A stretch of 64,000 bases of DNA from Sipunculus nudus. Its lineage: Eukaryota > Annelida > Sipuncula > Golfingiida > Sipunculidae. Under the pieces are notes generated by a model. That model did no database searches. It was given only the letters and a program-made list of their open reading frames with translations, and was not told where the DNA came from. Positions 23,263 through 38,400 of this stretch are shown piece after piece. The stretch spans positions 61,483,300 through 61,547,299 of the forward strand of contig CM049314.1 in assembly GCA_026874595.1 (NCBI GenBank), read 5' to 3'. The position numbers were made by a program, and so were the translations under genes. Numbering within the stretch: the first letter of the stretch is position 1; each line of letters opens with the position of its first letter.

Positions 23263-26200
23263 AATACTTTAAAGATTAAATTTTATATTTTTTCCTCCTT
23301 CATCATTTACAGCATGATGATATACTTGATTCACTAACAAAATTTTAGAGACTTTATTAACTTATTAGCATCCATGGGCTTCCACACACATAAAAATACC
23401 TAAAGAACACAGAAACACACACATATTCATTTAATAATGAGACATATAATAACGATACATATTTGTGGCAATAAACCAAACTATTTCTCACCTCATCATT
23501 GAGTGGGCTACGATCAGATCCTAGAGATGTTGTATCAGAGCGCTCTGTGAACGACAATGTCAGAGAGAACGTCTCGTTCAGGTGCTCTGTGCTGGCAGGT
23601 AGCCTGTCCAGAGGACCAGGGGGAGGGGCAAGTCTGTTGTTTATTATAGCTGAAAAAATATAATATATATATTACTAGTACACTATGACAGAGTTACAGT
23701 ACACTGAAGGATCTAGCCCTGAAGATACACTTTATGCTAAGACAACTAAATTTAAACTTTACTGAGAAATCCAAACTAGGGTTTTACATACAATGTATGG
23801 AAGTTATAATATACTGAGGGAACTATTCCAGAGTTACATAATACTGATAAAACTACATAGGATTGACAATATATTATGAACAGCCTGTTTAACAAAAGTA
23901 ATTTATCATAAAGTTAAATAGCCATCAGGTTAATTTTAAAAATTTCAAACTGCAAGGAAATTAAATTTCACATTAGATTAGGAACATCCCTTTTCGAGAC
24001 CTGCAGAACCAGTCACAAGAAAGTATGAACAGTTTTCACATAAAAATTACAAATTTTTAACAAATATGGATGAGGAATAAGGGCAGTGCATGCAATGATG
24101 ATATAAGTTCTCACTATCATTGTTGCAGTAGACACAAACCACAAACACACTGAACCAGGGAGTTGAATATGGTGTATTTAAGACACACACAGATTAATAT
24201 TATATATGTATGTTCCAACTTACTTGGCATCATTGACTTAGGTCTCATGTTGAGGGGGTCGTCTTTGGCCACATCGGGGGCGCTGCTACATCTTTTTAAC
24301 CTGTGCTGCATGTCTGGTTTATTCATCAAGCTCCTCCCCTTCCTTACTTTGATTGGGTGTGGAGTTGACCTCTGTGGACAAACAATTAAACATTAGCCGA
24401 TTAGCTTAAAGCTAAATTAATAAAGATCAATAAACTAGAAATGATTATAACTATAAACCCCACAGTGAGTAATTGCCCCCTGGGGTCCAGTTCAGGCATG
24501 TTAATTAAATTGTTTAACACCTACTCTTGGTCCATATTAATGGTAGATTATGATGTTAAGACTTCTACGGGAACTCAAGCTGTGACATTAAGCCTTAAAA
24601 GTAGGTTTATAAAGATTGAGACCTCATGCAATATGTCACACTAAACTCAGTATTGTGTTACAGAGTCACAATACTCTTTATGATAATTGGCTACTTAAGC
24701 CTGCATGAATATATTAAAATCCAGTTTGACATTCACAACATATGGCTGATAAATATGGTAACAATACAGCCTCCTTGGACACCAGTCATTTGTGTGGTTG
24801 TGTTATGCTTTCATACATACATACACATATATATACATGTATATTAGTGCTGTGCCTATAAATCAATTAAATTGATTGCATTATGCATAATCAATTAAAA
24901 CTATCATGTATGCAAATGCAAAGAATCTTATCCTGTCAGAGATATATGAACACAAAGTAACGAACAGCACCAAAATTGGTTGCGCATGCAAAATCATCTG
25001 ACAGCAAGTCAACCTTCAATGTGGTTGGATTGGTGGTTTCATTATAAAAACCAGTGTACATGTCAGACTATTAACTGAGGTCAATATTTTCAGTACTAAT
25101 ATACAGTAGATTTCAAGGTAATACAGAAATTTCATAAAATAAATGATTTATAATCGATCACAGGTCGTTTTTAGTTTTCAATCATCGATTATGATTTAAA
25201 AACCAATTCCTACCACTAATATATAAATATACATATATGTGTGTGTGTGAGTGTGTGTGAGAGAGAAGGAAAAATAAAAAGTAATGAAGAGAGACAGAGA
25301 AGGACAGAGAGATAGACATGTGTATTTCCATATGCACAAAACCATATAACTGAACAATGTTCTAGCTAACTGCATGTATACATATCATTAATCATTTGTT
25401 TTATGCATCCCCGAATTCATACCCGAGTGACACTGGTGGCAGTTAAAATGAAAGGGACTGTCAGATGTATGAATAGTGTACTGGTAATGCCCAGAAATAT
25501 GACTCACTGTCATTACACTGAATTATTCCTTTTTTCTTGGTACAAATGTTTCCTCAACAAATGAAAATGGCAGAGTTTAAGTTTTTATTATTGTTAGTCA
25601 GTTTATTTGTCCACACAAAATCTCAAATTTCTGGATGGATTTCAATGGAATTTGTGGACTGGTGGACAATTCACTCAATGAATGGTTGATTATATATATG
25701 GGTAAATTAGTTTTATTTTGAGGAAGATCTTGATGCAGATCAAATAATATTTGGAGGTATGTGCCTCCCTGAGTGAAGGCTCTCTCATACCAGTATGCTT
25801 GTACTCATCTGTAAATATAATATATATATATGTAGATATAATATGATGTTTCAGTAGACCTTAATATTATGTTGTCTTCGCTGAAATAATTTTTTTCAAT
25901 AAGGCCCCAAAAAAAATATAAGGTTCTTAGGCACCGCTCGTATCAATTTTAACCCCAGAATGAAAAATTTTATTTTGATTTTCTATAGAAACTTAATTAC
26001 CAATTTTGAGGTCCAGCCGCTGGGACATTTCTTTCAAGAAGATAAAATAATAAAATTTTGATAAGATTTCCTTTGTAATGTAGTGCTTTTACCAGTTAAG
26101 CAAAATAATCCTGTTATTATCATGCTTTTCCGTGATCATATGAAATTTTTATCTAAACATTAAAACAAGGCCTACAGGCCTAATGCGAACCTGCGCATTG

Positions 26201-29200
26201 GGAAATACACCAGGTATAATGCTTCAATGCTGGACCATTACTTCTCATGTATATGAACAATGCAGGTACTAAACATTTTTAATAAAAAACAATTACACAA
26301 ACATCACTGCTGAAATTCTGGCATGGGTGCACACAACACAACTAGGGACCCATGGGTCTCAACGCTCAGCTGAATTTGCCTTTAAGGATATTTTTAAAGA
26401 ATTTTTTCAGAATGACAGTCCTGTGACCTTAACCAATGACCTTGTGACCAAACAATCTTAGAACTTAATATCCTTGAACTTGCAGCATTAGGATTATTGT
26501 AACAATCTTTTAAAAAGTGACCTTGACCTCTGACCAGATAACCTCAAATTCTACAGGTTTCCTCACTTTAGGCAAGTAAGCCATGTGTGAACGTTGGAAA
26601 GTTCAGGATGAAAAGTTTGATTTACAGTATATCCACAATCTTTTTAAAGATGTGGCTCCTGTGACCTTCAACTTAAGATCGCTGGACCCTGGTAATCAAA
26701 ATGAATTTACTTATGTGGTTGGTCATTATTAAATCAAGTTTGAAGCCAGTTTATTTTTAGTAAATAAATAGAAAAATATTCGTTAAAATAGAAAAAATAC
26801 AGGTGGCGCCACCACGTTTCAGGAACTGACAAAACTAGTCATGGTCAATATTCAAGGCAAGATTGATGACAAACCATGCATTAATTATCAAGATATTGGA
26901 GGTTTTGTATCAAATTTCTTACTATTCTGGGGAGTACTTTCAAGCCCCGTAGCTCAAAGAATATAGGTCGCAGTGACCTAATTTCAGGTTTCCAGGGGGA
27001 TTTTTTATTGACCTCCCTGGATTATCACATGCCTTGTGCTTGGCTGCACTGACTGAACTTTTGACCTATATCTGGCTGCACTGAATGAACTCTTGATCTA
27101 TTGCCAAATCTGAAACAGTTGGCAGTTTCTTAACCTATTTAAATATACAGACACAATCTTAGCCTGTTGGCAAATCTGTTTACACATACTGAAAGACTTT
27201 GGCTAAAATGCATTTTAACAAGCCGACATATTCATAAACTTTTTATCAAAATATCTAGAATAATAAAAGATGCAGTTTTTTCATAAATATGCTGAATCCC
27301 ACAACATTTGATATATGACAGATTATTGCATAAAATCTGGGGATGGTAGTTCCTGCTATTCTGAGAAATTATAGGTTAATGTACAGATGACCAATGAAAA
27401 AAAAGGTCAATGCAGGTGACCACCAATACCTGAATTTCATATATGGCTCATGTGACCATCACTGGCAGAAAATTTGGTGATGATAGCTCTGGCCGTTCCT
27501 GAGATTGTCATTTTAGTATGCTTTTTCGGACAGATGACTAGGTTCAACTTCCTGTAATTCGGCAAAAATTCACTGAACTTGAACCATTTGAACAAATTGA
27601 GAGAGATGAAATAAAAGATTATTTCTGTGAAATATTGAACAAATTGGCTTGACCGTTTCGGAGGAGAAGATTTTTTAAGGTTTTTTAGCTTTTTCTCTAA
27701 AAAATCTGAGAAAATGCAGATTTTTTCAGATGGCTAATTTTTTGCATTAAATTTCATGATGCTAGCTCCAGTCAATCCAATAGTATGAGTTAACGTATAC
27801 CTGTGATTGTAAACATTGCCTGGCATGAGGAATATCTTAAACCATAAACCTACATTTTTTAAAAGTTTTTAAAAAACATTCTTGTCAATATTAACCAAAG
27901 ATAACCTGAAATGTCTGGAGGCATGATGTAACGGATGCTGATATAACTGGTTCCAGGCTAGATATATCTGCTTCACACAGCTAACATATATGGTAAAATG
28001 ACTCAATTCAATCTTTATTATTCAGCCAAAATTCATTCTTCGGAACCATAAAAGACAATTAATTATTATAAGAATTATTCAGGGGATTATTCTTGTAAAA
28101 TATTAAACAAATTGGCCTCAGTGGCATCAGTCAAAAAACGTTTTGCAGGTTTATAACTCATATGGGAAAATAAAGCAAAATGGCTAAGTTAAGCTTCCCA
28201 TAACTCAGCCAAAACTCTCTTAACCAAAACCATTTGAACAAACTTGAATTATCAACATCTAAGGATAATTTATGTGTGAGATTTAAGAATTTGGCCCAGT
28301 GGTTCTTGAGAAGAAGATCTTTGTAGCCACTGAGCTAAAATGGGCTGTTATGGCATATGACTAAATTCAGCTTCCCATAACTCAGCCAAAAGTCACTGAA
28401 CTGAGACCATTTGAACAAACTTCAGAAAGCACTACCCCAGGATCATTTTTGTGCAATATTAAACAATTTGGCCATATGGTTTCAGAGAAGAAGTTTTTTG
28501 TAGCTGTCAGTATGATATGGGCACTGATGACCCCTGTACAAAAAAGGCCGATGCACCAATGCCTCAATTTCAGATATGACTCATGTGACCAACATTAGCA
28601 TAAAATTTGGTGATGATAGCTCAAGCTGTTTCTAAGATTGTAATTTTAGTATGCTTTTTTGGACAGATGACTAAGTTCAACTATCTGTAACTCGGCCAAA
28701 AATCACCGAACTTAAACCACTTGAACAAACTTGAGAGAGATTGTGCCAGGGATCATTTCTGTGAAATATTGGACAATTTGGCTGAACAGTTTCGGAGAAG
28801 AAGATTTTTAAAGCTTTTTTTAGTGTTTTCCCTATAAAATCTAAGAAAATGCAGTTAGCCAAAAAATAAGCAAAATCTGATAGAGTTTTTTAGATGACTA
28901 ATTTTTTGCATAAAATTTCGTGATGCTAACTCTTGCCGTTTTTAAGATAGTATAGGTTAACATACAGACGCTGGACGCCGGACGACGCCACACCATCACA
29001 TAAGCTCACAGGTTGGCTAAAAAGGTAAAAAAAAATCACCCCCCCCCCCCCCGGACACTGATTTATGAAAAAACTTCATGTTCATTCTCAAGTATTGCTA
29101 TATTCATCCATACATATACTATATATAATGTAATCACTCCAGTAGTTATAAAATATTAATACAAAACCACATTTTGTAAGAACTTTAACCAGGTTATTAT

Positions 29201-30342
29201 CAGCAGGCATAATTACATTTCATATAACTTAATGATTAATAATGGGAGAGTTATTTCTTTTCCACAGAGTGAACACAATATTGCTGCATTCATTGAATCA
29301 ATTTTTGATAAATAACCTTTTAAGAATATTGCAAACTCATGTTCGTTTTCAGGTTTCTGCTCTACTCATCCATACATGTTCTATAAAAATGTAATTACCC
29401 AAACAGCCAAACATAAATTGATGCATTGTTCATTGCATTAATCTTTGATGAATCATACTGAACATATCATGAAGTTCATTCTAAAGTTTTCTTTTTCAAA
29501 ACATCTGATGTGGTATAAAATTTAAGAGTATGGTAATCTGTGTACTGTTCAAGCTTAGGCAATGAGCCCCCCCCCCCCCCCCCCCCCAAAAGATTATAAA
29601 AGTTTACACAAAATATACCCAATTCTTTTTAAAATAAAACTTGGAATAAGTGTATTAATGTACTTCATATAAAGAGCCGAATGTGAGTACAAAGCAAGTA
29701 CATCACATTTTCAAGTACAAGTACATATGTTGACTTGAGCCTGGGCTATCTGAGCTGGTTTATATTGACTGTGGTGAATTTGTGAGGGAAGTATTCTTTA
29801 TCACTGTAACACAGCATTAAGACATTTTTAAGAATGATATCATGTTTTTATTAAAACAGGATATGAGCATCATACAAGCATCATATATTGATTAGACAAG
29901 GTCATGCAGCACCCATTCAATACAGTTTAATGTGATATATATGTGGTTTTGTCACGAAATGTTTCATTTACAATAAACGCACAATATAAATGTAATGTAT
30001 GTGCTCATCTAAATTTGTTTTGACCTTTGTGGCCAAAAGTGGTTATATCAGCTGTCATGTGACACATCAAGAAATGTTTTATATAATCCAAAAGATTTCC
30101 TTCTCAAAATTAATTGTTTTAATCCCTGCACATTCCTTGTTCTGTCTCCTCAGTCAAATAGTCTCTTTCTCTGCAATAACATGTTAGTGCCTAATTTTCA
30201 CTCATTGTCACCGTATACCTCTCTTCCTCACTCTTTCTTTCCCTCTTTCTTATCTTTCTCTCTTTCTCTCTCTCTCTTTCTCTCTCTCATTTTCTCTCTT
30301 TCTCTTTCTCTCTTTCTCTCTCTCTTTCTCTCTCTTTCTCTT

Positions 30343-30374
<32 letters not shown>

Positions 30375-31074
30375 CATCTTCCTCTCTCTCTAACATACAT
30401 ATGCCAACAAAAATAATTTTTAACCTGTTCCTTCTTTAGGGATCTGGTGCACATGTGCAAACTTTTTTTTTTAATCACTACCCGTTTACATACACACACA
30501 CAGATTTTTGTGCTGTTTTCCAAAAAAAGGCATAAATAATACTTTCTATTTATAATTCTATGTTTCATCGAATTTTACTTTTCATCTCTTGCTTTCTCTC
30601 TCTCTTTCTTTCTCTCTCTCTCTCTATCTTTCTCTCTCTTCAAGACAAATTGGTTCCATAACAAATTACATCTATAAACAATTTCAAACTTGATACTGGT
30701 AATATTTTTATCTGATAATGATATTATAATTTATGCATATCCTCCCAAAACAGTAATTGACTTCGTGGCCATTAGGTATACACCCAAGACCAGTTAGAAT
30801 GATCCTTAAAGGATGGATCAATGACTGTTAGTCCTCCAGGGAAATTAAACAGAGCAATGAGACCATCAGCCATAGTCCAAGGACCAGCTGGTCATACCTC
30901 CTGTGTAAATGTTGTCTATGATAAATTAGGATTATATCCAATTGAGATTCTAAATATAACGCATTGTTATGTAACTATAATGGTCATTAGATAATGAAGC
31001 CGAAGAGGTCATTTATTTTTGTCAAGGATACATTTCTACTTCTATATGTTGGTATATGTATGTGTTTAGATAAG

Positions 31075-31145
<71 letters not shown>

Positions 31146-32386
31146 CTAATTTATCATCAATATACACAGAATACATGTTTGATACATATATATATATAAA
31201 TATATATATGAACAATTGATAAACACAGAATCAATCAATTATCTTAAAAGAGTATCCACAAAGGTTTAGTAGCTAGTACACACTATTATTATTCATTTAG
31301 CTATGGACAATCATTCTTGAACACTATATATATAAATATATGATCTCTGGTACATAAATATCAATGGTGCATACATCCAGGTTAAGTATACTATTTATTC
31401 ACTGAAATGACAGAACATAAAAAATACTGTAACAATAACAATATACTTGTACAAAAACACACTTCATATTTATATACATACAAACACATAGATACTAATA
31501 ATGCCTGGATCTTGGTTATCAAGAGAGTGCTGACTGCAAAAAAAAAACAAAAAAAACTAAAAAACAAGGGAATCGAACACCTATAAATTCTTTCATCCCT
31601 TCACCATTTTACATGTAAAGTAAACACAAAGACACACACATATACAAATATCACATGTATACATCAAATAACACTGTATACATCCTGGTTTGGTGAACCG
31701 TGTGTATTCACTAGAGGACGCAAACATAACTCAGGCACAATAAACCTAAACTTTCTCTTTCTATATAACACTTGGGTTTATCTCACACACATTCTATCAC
31801 AGATACACACAAAATAATGCATACAGGTTAATCAACTCACCCTGCGACTTTTACGACAAGTGTCAGAGGGTGCTTTCGCTTGTCCACTGTTACACAGTGT
31901 CGCTATAGAGTCCAGATGAGGTGACGTTTCATCCTGGTATACTGCTTCCCGAATCGCTCGTCTCCCACCTGTTAACACAAAACAACTGAATGAAGTCCCA
32001 TAACCATCCCCTGCATGAACAGAGGTATTTACGATCTGGCCTTCGAGAGCTTCCTGGCTCAAACAGATAGTGTCACACAGAGGCCCAGGTTTTCCTATTC
32101 ATCCGGATATGTCATGCTAGGTGAGCCATCATCAGGCCCCAAGTGTTGATGTGCCAGACAGATTATTATATGGACCATTCTGTATGATGGCTGGAGGACA
32201 AGGCCATTTTACACACTTATAAACTGATAAACCACGATATAATGATATAACTTACCTACAGTGATGCAGGAATCAATATTTGCACACTTAACACATATTT
32301 AGTATATATATATATATTGATATAATTAATGTTTCTACACACAAAACATGTATTCCCAGAGTTGTGAAGAGTGTATATACAGTACG

Positions 32387-32423
<37 letters not shown>

Positions 32424-35400
32424 GACACATATATATATATATAGACACGTGACTGTCTGTGTCTGCTGAGGATAATTTGGTTTTCAAATGCAGTATGACA
32501 TTTTTTACAAAGAACAAGTAAAACTAAGGCCAAAAAAATAAAAGGTATGGTTCTCAGGCATCACCTGCATCAATTTAAAATTCCCTGCATCAAATTTTTT
32601 ATTTTGATTTTCAATAGAAACTTATCGATTATTGAGCTCCAGCCGCTCAGATATTTGTTTCAAGAAGATAAAATAATACAATTTTGATCAATTTCCTTGG
32701 TTTTGTGGTGTTTTTACTTAACAAAAACAAGGGACCTATGGGTCACGACGCTCAGCTGTTATATATGATAAAAAAATATTATTTAGAAATGAGGCACATG
32801 CTGGTTTTGTGTGGTAATAAATATAAGCTGTATTATGAGTTTTTGTTGTTTAGCTTATGTATGATTTTGATAGTACCTTTGGAGACAGGGAAGAGGATTG
32901 ATTTCATTTATTTTATTAACAAATGGAGTACTATTGTCACACAGATTTTGACTTGGCCATATAAGTTATAAGCAGAACATATAATATAAGAGTTTAACTA
33001 TTTATTAAAAAAAATTACAAATATTGTCCAAAATATAATTTTTATAAAAAATAATAAGAGAATCATATGATTTTTTTAAATGAAATATAACTGATATGAT
33101 TATTAAAATAATATTAAAGAATATATTCATGAATGCATTAATGAATACATTTTGAAAGTATTTGCACGAGTATTCATATACTTTCATTTTTACCTGAATT
33201 CCTATTCTTTATGCAAGAAATTTTATAATGGAGTACATAGTCATATTCGTATTTAAATACAATTACAAAGTATTCGCACCATGTCTGGTATTTATTCAGT
33301 TTCACCAACCAATGATGTTGAGAATCCAGAATATACAAAATTCACACATTTAAATAATGATCATAAGTACCTGGTTTTATGGCTTTTATTTATATTAAAA
33401 AATAACTGTAAAAAATTCATTTTGGACTAATTTCACATCAATGTACACACTTGACACAGTAGGAATCTAGATTAATATTATCAACTGCATCTTTGTCTAT
33501 CATTAATTTCCTTCATATGATCCCTAATGATTAGCAATGAATAATATGATTTACTTCTTTATCATTAAAATTGAACTGAAAAATGCCATAGGTGACTGCA
33601 TGGTGTTATTTGGAATATGTGACATTCTATCCATCGATACAAGATTCTTATATCATCAGTAACTGCAAGTTAATTTCCTGTTATTATAAACTAACAAATT
33701 CCTTTTCTATTTTTCTTTAATTTGTTATTAAAAACCAATAAAAATTTATTAATTTATTGTTTATTGTTATGTTGTTGGTTAAAACTACTAGATGAGTTGG
33801 GTTGGACACCTGGATCAACTGTGGCTGGCCATAAGCTGCCTGGATTCCTGTATGCCTCGCCTCAAGCGTGCATAATTTGATGAAAGGTCAACAAGGTCAA
33901 CATACAGGTGACTAAAGAGGGGCTGGAGAGAGCCAAAGTCTGACAGGGTCTCATAAAAAACATTAATAAAAGCTTCAATTTATGGCCAATTTCTTTCAGC
34001 TTTCTAAACTAAAAAGCTGAAATCCTAATGTGTGCATGATATGAAAATTATATCAACAGTGCTCACAGGACACAAACGTGCCATGGTCACAGTTGGGCAA
34101 AATTTAAGGTTCTAATTTTATATTTATACTAATAACTTATAAAATTTGAAAAATTCAGAACTAATTTTGGGTATTCAATTGAATCTTGATTAAATAATGT
34201 TACATCCCTGACAAAAAAATCTCTAGCTTCAGCAATGCCCTTGTTAAGGGAGTAAATATATTTCTTGATTTTTTACAAAGTGCATTATGTTTGGGCCCAT
34301 AACTTAAAACAATTACGCAATACTGACATCATTCTGGCATGTGCATAGAGAATGAAAAATATGTATATTATTTATGATCAAAGTCAGATCAGTGGTTTTG
34401 ATATTAGGCAGTCTTGAAGTGTAACAATGGGTTTTTAATGGAAAAATGAAGTTTTTCATTAATATCTCGAAAGTATTAAGTCCTAGTGACCAAATTCTTG
34501 GCATGGTAGGGGATTTTGGAGACATCTAACTGTATGCCGAATTTAAGGAACTAAGAGCTGAAGCTGGGGAGCTGAGCTCTTGCAAACTGCATAACACTAG
34601 CTTGATGTAAACAATATGTTACATGGTGCTTGAAAACTTATTAAAATCTACAGTTTTTGATCAACTGGTTTCAAATTTTTGGTGTTAACAGTTGAAATGC
34701 TAACAAAATCATGCTGTGAAAATTAAATCCACAGTACTTACAGGAAAAAAACGTGCCATGGTCAAAGTTGGGCTAAATTTAAGGTACCAATTTTTTATTT
34801 TTATTAATATTTTAGAAAATTTAAAAGATTTTCATCTAATTTTGGGTATACAATTTAATTTTGATTAATTAAAGTTTTATTACTGGAAAAAAGGTCGATA
34901 GCTTAAACATTTTTTGTGTTAAGTGATCAAATATCTTTCCTGATTTTTTACAAAATGCATTATGTTTGGGCCCATAACTTTTTTAAATTAAATAATACAG
35001 ACATAATTTCTGGCATGTACATAGGAACTATATAGAGGAATATTTATGGTAAATATGAGGAAAAACAGATGAGTGGTTTTGATATTAGGCAGTCCTGAAG
35101 TGTGAAAATAGGTTTTTAATAAAAAATTGAGGTTTTTCCTTAATTTCTCAAAGGAACGAAGTTGCAAAGACCTAGTTTTCGGCTTGGTAGGAGATCTTGG
35201 GGACATCTAACATTATGCCGAATTTTGGATTCCTAGGTCTTACGGTTTCAAAACGTGCCACATCTACGGACGGACGGACGGACGGACGGACAGACGGACG
35301 GACGACGGACAATGGACCACGACTATAGCTCAGATGACTTATAGTCAGCTGAGCTAAAAAATCTGTTATTATCATGCTTTTCCCTGATCATATGACATTT

Positions 35401-38400
35401 TTTATCAAAACATACAAAAAAGGGTAAAAAAATCACCTGCCGCATTGATTTCTGAAAAAAGTCAATGAGAAACAAACCTTATATTTTTTTGGCTTAAAAT
35501 GCAAAAAAATTACTCTGTTTGATAATAAGTAGTCAAGCATAATGAGGTTGTTTTAATTGCAATACAAAAACAGATAGGTCTCCCCATCCTATATGTGATC
35601 CTCCCATCCCCAAATTTGAGGAAAAAAATATTGACTACTTCAAAAATCACAGCATTCACAAATATTTTCTATTCCGGCTGATTTGGCCTTGACGGTGAAG
35701 GTCAAGGTCACCAGGTTTTGAACAATTCAGAGATTTTTTGAGAAACATTTCAAATATCAATTTCAATGAAAATATATTGAACTGCTCATTAGTTATAGTG
35801 TAAAACAAGTGACCCATGGGTCATTACGCTCAGCTGACTGGGAAGATATTCGCAAAAGGAAATTTTATCATCTGAATGGTAGTATACTCCCATTCAACTG
35901 AAGCATCAAACAGATTAACCAACAGGCCAAGATTGTGTCTGTATTTATATATTTCAAAAATAGAGAAAAAATGCGTAAACTTTAAAAAAAATACACGTGG
36001 CTCCAGCAGTCTGCAGAAACTAATAAAAACACTTAATGGTCAATATCCATGCAAAGAATCATAGTGATCTCTGCTTAAGTTGTTCAGATACTTCAGCTTT
36101 TGTATCAAATTTTCCCTTATTCTTAGGGATATTTCCGAGTCCTATAGCTTGAAGAAAATGGGTAACAGAGACCTAACTTCAGGTTTCCACAGACACTTTT
36201 CATGGGCCTCCTTGCAACACAATACTGAAGATTCTAGGTCCAGTTTTCACAATTTGTGCCACGTTAACAGATGACAGCATCATTAAAGGTCTCAAAAATA
36301 GAGAAAAGAATTTGTAAAAAATCTAAAAATACAGGTGGCGCCACCAGTCTGCAGAAACTGTTGTAACATCTCAAGATCAACATGTATGCCAAAAATCATG
36401 ACCATCAGTGATGTAGTTAATGAGATAATGAAGTTTTTGTATGAAATTTTTTACTATTCTGGGGGGTACTTTGGGGCCCCATAGCTCGAAGGATATGGGT
36501 AACCGAGACCTAATTTCTGGTTTCCATGGAGACTTTTCATAGGTCTCTCACTGTGTCAAGAATGAAGATTCTAGGTCCAGTCTATACGATTTGTGCCCTG
36601 TTGACAGATGTCCACATTTTTTAAGGTCTCAAAAATAAAGAAAAAAATTCGTAAAAAATCGAAAAATACAGGTGGCGCCAGCAGTCTGCAGGAACGGATG
36701 GAACATCTCATGATTAATATGTATGCCAAAAATCATGACCATTAGTGATGTAGTTAATGAGATATTGAAGTTTTTGTATGAAATTTTTTACTATTCTGGG
36801 GGGTACTTTGGGGCCCCATAGCTCGAAGGATATGGGTAACAGAGACCTAATTTCTAGTTTCCAAGGAGATTTTTTATCGACCTCTCAGAATGTCAAGTTA
36901 CAAAATTCTAGGTCTAGAGGTTACGATTTGTGCCTAGTTAACGGACAGACGGACAGACAGACGGATGACGGACAAAGAGTGATCGCTATAGCTCAGCATG
37001 ACTGAATGTCAGCTGAGCTAAAAATATTTCTATTTCTGCTGATTCATCTTGAAGATGAAAGGCTGTCAAGGTCACCAGTTTTTGAACACTCCCAATTTTG
37101 GTAAAAATATTTCACAAGTCAAATTTCATGAAAATATACTAAGTTGTTCAACAGTTATGGAGTTCACAAAAAATTTTAATTTCAGCCTATAAAATTTTAA
37201 TTTTAAATTTCATTAAAAAATGCTGAGTCATTCAAAAGTTCACATTACATTCACATTATGAAATGACACAGACGATGCCAACGACAACAGACCAAATACT
37301 GGTCTCCCTGATGGGAGGGCCCGGAGACAGAATCAGTTTTGTTATATAAATATCAGAGTACACAATCACTTGATGAGTTTACAGGGTCACTATAAAGTTA
37401 ACAAAACACCCTTTCATACCTACATTCATAAATGACATTATTGAAGATAAAAAATTCATCCCTTATAAACTAAAGTTTATGAAGTATATTTGATTGATGG
37501 ACATATATGTATACATCTTATAAACATTCATTCTGTAGTTATTTTCTATTTCTTCTTTCTTCTTATTCTTATATTATTATTACTTTTATTAGTTTAATTA
37601 TCACTATAATTTCATTAATATGATTATTATTATAATGATAAATACTGCTCCCTCAGGTTTTAATGTTATCATTCTAATATATTCTTTTTATTTTTCCTAT
37701 ATTTGTCAATTTATCACATTTATGATTTTAATCACTAGACAGATTAATGGCAAATCTCCTATTTTAAATTCCAAAAAGACATGTTACATTGGATAGGTGG
37801 GTGTGTACAGATCCTTTTTCATATATCTTCCAACTATCTGTCAACACTTTCCTACCACAGAGGCCCACACCCAGCTGCCTGTCATATGACATAAAGCCAA
37901 GCAGGGGGTCACCATGAAACCTGCCATGTATATGACCATGTTGTACTGAAACCAAGAGAGAGTAGGGGGGGGGGGAGGGGTAAGTCTGCTTTGGGGAATA
38001 TGTTCATATCAATTACAAGCTTAGGTCCATTAAGAGATTAGATAAAATATCAATATATGTGTGACTGAGAATTTGACAATTGTGTAAATGGCTGTTATGG
38101 CTTCACCACATTACTATAAATAATCATAATTGTAACACTAGAATGGCTATATTAGCAAAAACAGAAATATCTCTCTCCCTCCTTCCCTCCCCCCCCCCCC
38201 CCCAATGGCCCATTCCCAAAATGATTGGAAGAAATATGCACCATCTCAAAAGTTATGGCATTTCAGGAAACATATAATTTCAAAGAATTGACCTTGAAGA
38301 TTAACTTGAGGTCACCAGATTTTGAACTCCTCAGCTTGATAAAATGGCAGAGAGAATTGTGTTAAATTTAAGGCAAAATTTGTCAGTACTTTCAAACTGA

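Larger units (their letters stand above)
24372..31840 (-). other. Intron 3 (7.5 kb), repeat-rich
   Basis: Contains TG/GA runs near 25236-25310, the element pair at 25900-29050, C-runs at 29039-29052 (14) and 29567-29587 (21), a polypyrimidine tract at 30217-30393, and (AT)n at 31078-31140. A 3' part of another mollusc-type repeat (aggtatgtgcctccctgagtg) is near 25754. No coding exon was recognised apart from those bounding it. Confidence 0.75.

Noticed and set aside
30287-30568. Arg/Glu/Lys-rich 93-codon minus-strand frame
   Set aside because: Translation of the polypyrimidine tract.
32728-37020. Helitron assignment for the hairpin-ended elements
   Set aside because: They end in CTAA after a hairpin, but the hairpin abuts the end, the 5' end is CAAG rather than TC, and no Rep/helicase is present; left unclassified.
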